Below, in pieces: positions 63,750-64,000 of a stretch of 64,000 bases of DNA (position 1 is its first letter; every line of letters starts with the position of its first letter). The stretch lies in contig JAODUP010000460.1 of assembly GCA_025642065.1 (NCBI GenBank), forward strand, positions 377,501-441,500. The letters run 5' to 3'. The position numbers were made by a program, and so were the translations under genes. This DNA comes from Paralvinella palmiformis (Eukaryota > Annelida > Polychaeta > Terebellida > Alvinellidae). Under the pieces are notes generated by a model that was not told the origin of the DNA, searched no databases, and saw only the letters and a list, made by a program, of their open reading frames with translations.

Positions 63750-64000
63750 AAGTTGAAGATTCAGGGAATGCGATTCAATAGGAATCGACATTGATGCTAA
63801 ATCTGACTTTCATAGGAACTTAATCTCTGGTACAATATAAATATAACTCTCCATATAAGGGCTTCTGTTTTTACTGCCCGCTCATGATTCAACTAATTCA
63901 CTCTGCAATTCTTTTACCAAACATTTTAAGAATAGAATCACCCAAATTCATGCTTCTTTTTCAGATTGTACTTCTAGCTGTAATATTAATTTTCGAGTTG

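Overview
The window looks like non-coding, repeat-rich DNA from a eukaryote, most likely a marine invertebrate animal. The base composition is strongly AT-rich. There are more than twenty long TA, GT/CA, GA/CT and tri/tetranucleotide tracts, two decayed non-LTR retrotransposons (LINEs), a tRNA-derived SINE and several non-autonomous repeat families. A mollusc or another lophotrochozoan would fit, but nothing here fixes the taxon. I find no host protein-coding gene, rRNA or intact tRNA that I can defend. The only protein-like sequence with recognisable homology belongs to the two LINE pseudogenes.

Layout. 1-5.9 kb is unremarkable AT-rich sequence with two TA tracts. 5.9-8.9 kb holds a short dispersed repeat (family E), then a copy of repeat family B (6.1-7.5 kb) and two head-to-tail copies of repeat family A (7.5-8.9 kb). 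9.7-12.2 kb has a large GA tract, long TA tracts and a GC-richer island (11.04-11.56 kb). 12.25-13.8 kb is a second B copy in opposite orientation. 13.8-21.2 kb is mostly unique, with a GC-richer stretch at 19.4-19.8 kb that opens with two perfect CRE palindromes. 21.25-24.87 kb is a tandem array of about 1.37-kb units, each built on family A. It has two clean units plus a third that is truncated and eroded, and it is bracketed by a repeated ~110-bp flank. 26.0-28.6 kb is an old two-copy tandem duplication (family F). 28.7 kb has a SINE tail, 29.6-30.6 kb an inverted A copy, and 30.66-35.0 kb an old three-copy tandem repeat (family C). Family D copies lie at 35.9, 38.5 and 47.0 kb.

The second half contains the SINE (40.1 kb), a broken CR1/L2-like LINE on the minus strand (42.2-45.0 kb), microsatellites including a ~160-bp CT tract (50.85 kb) and a ~560-bp TA-rich, nearly G-free block (53.2 kb). 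It ends with a 49-bp minisatellite of nine near-identical units (59.95-60.40 kb), a second broken LINE of a different clade (60.5-62.1 kb), and a detached 3' end of the first LINE family (62.2-62.54 kb).

The most interesting point is that families A and B, which otherwise look unrelated, begin with a similar ~40-bp terminus and always start at a GT/TA microsatellite. They may be non-autonomous members of one mobile lineage that targets, or carries, simple repeats. The 1.37-kb array shows either tandem amplification of such an element or an assembly/haplotype join. Genes do not form pathways here; the content is mobile, tandem and simple-sequence DNA.
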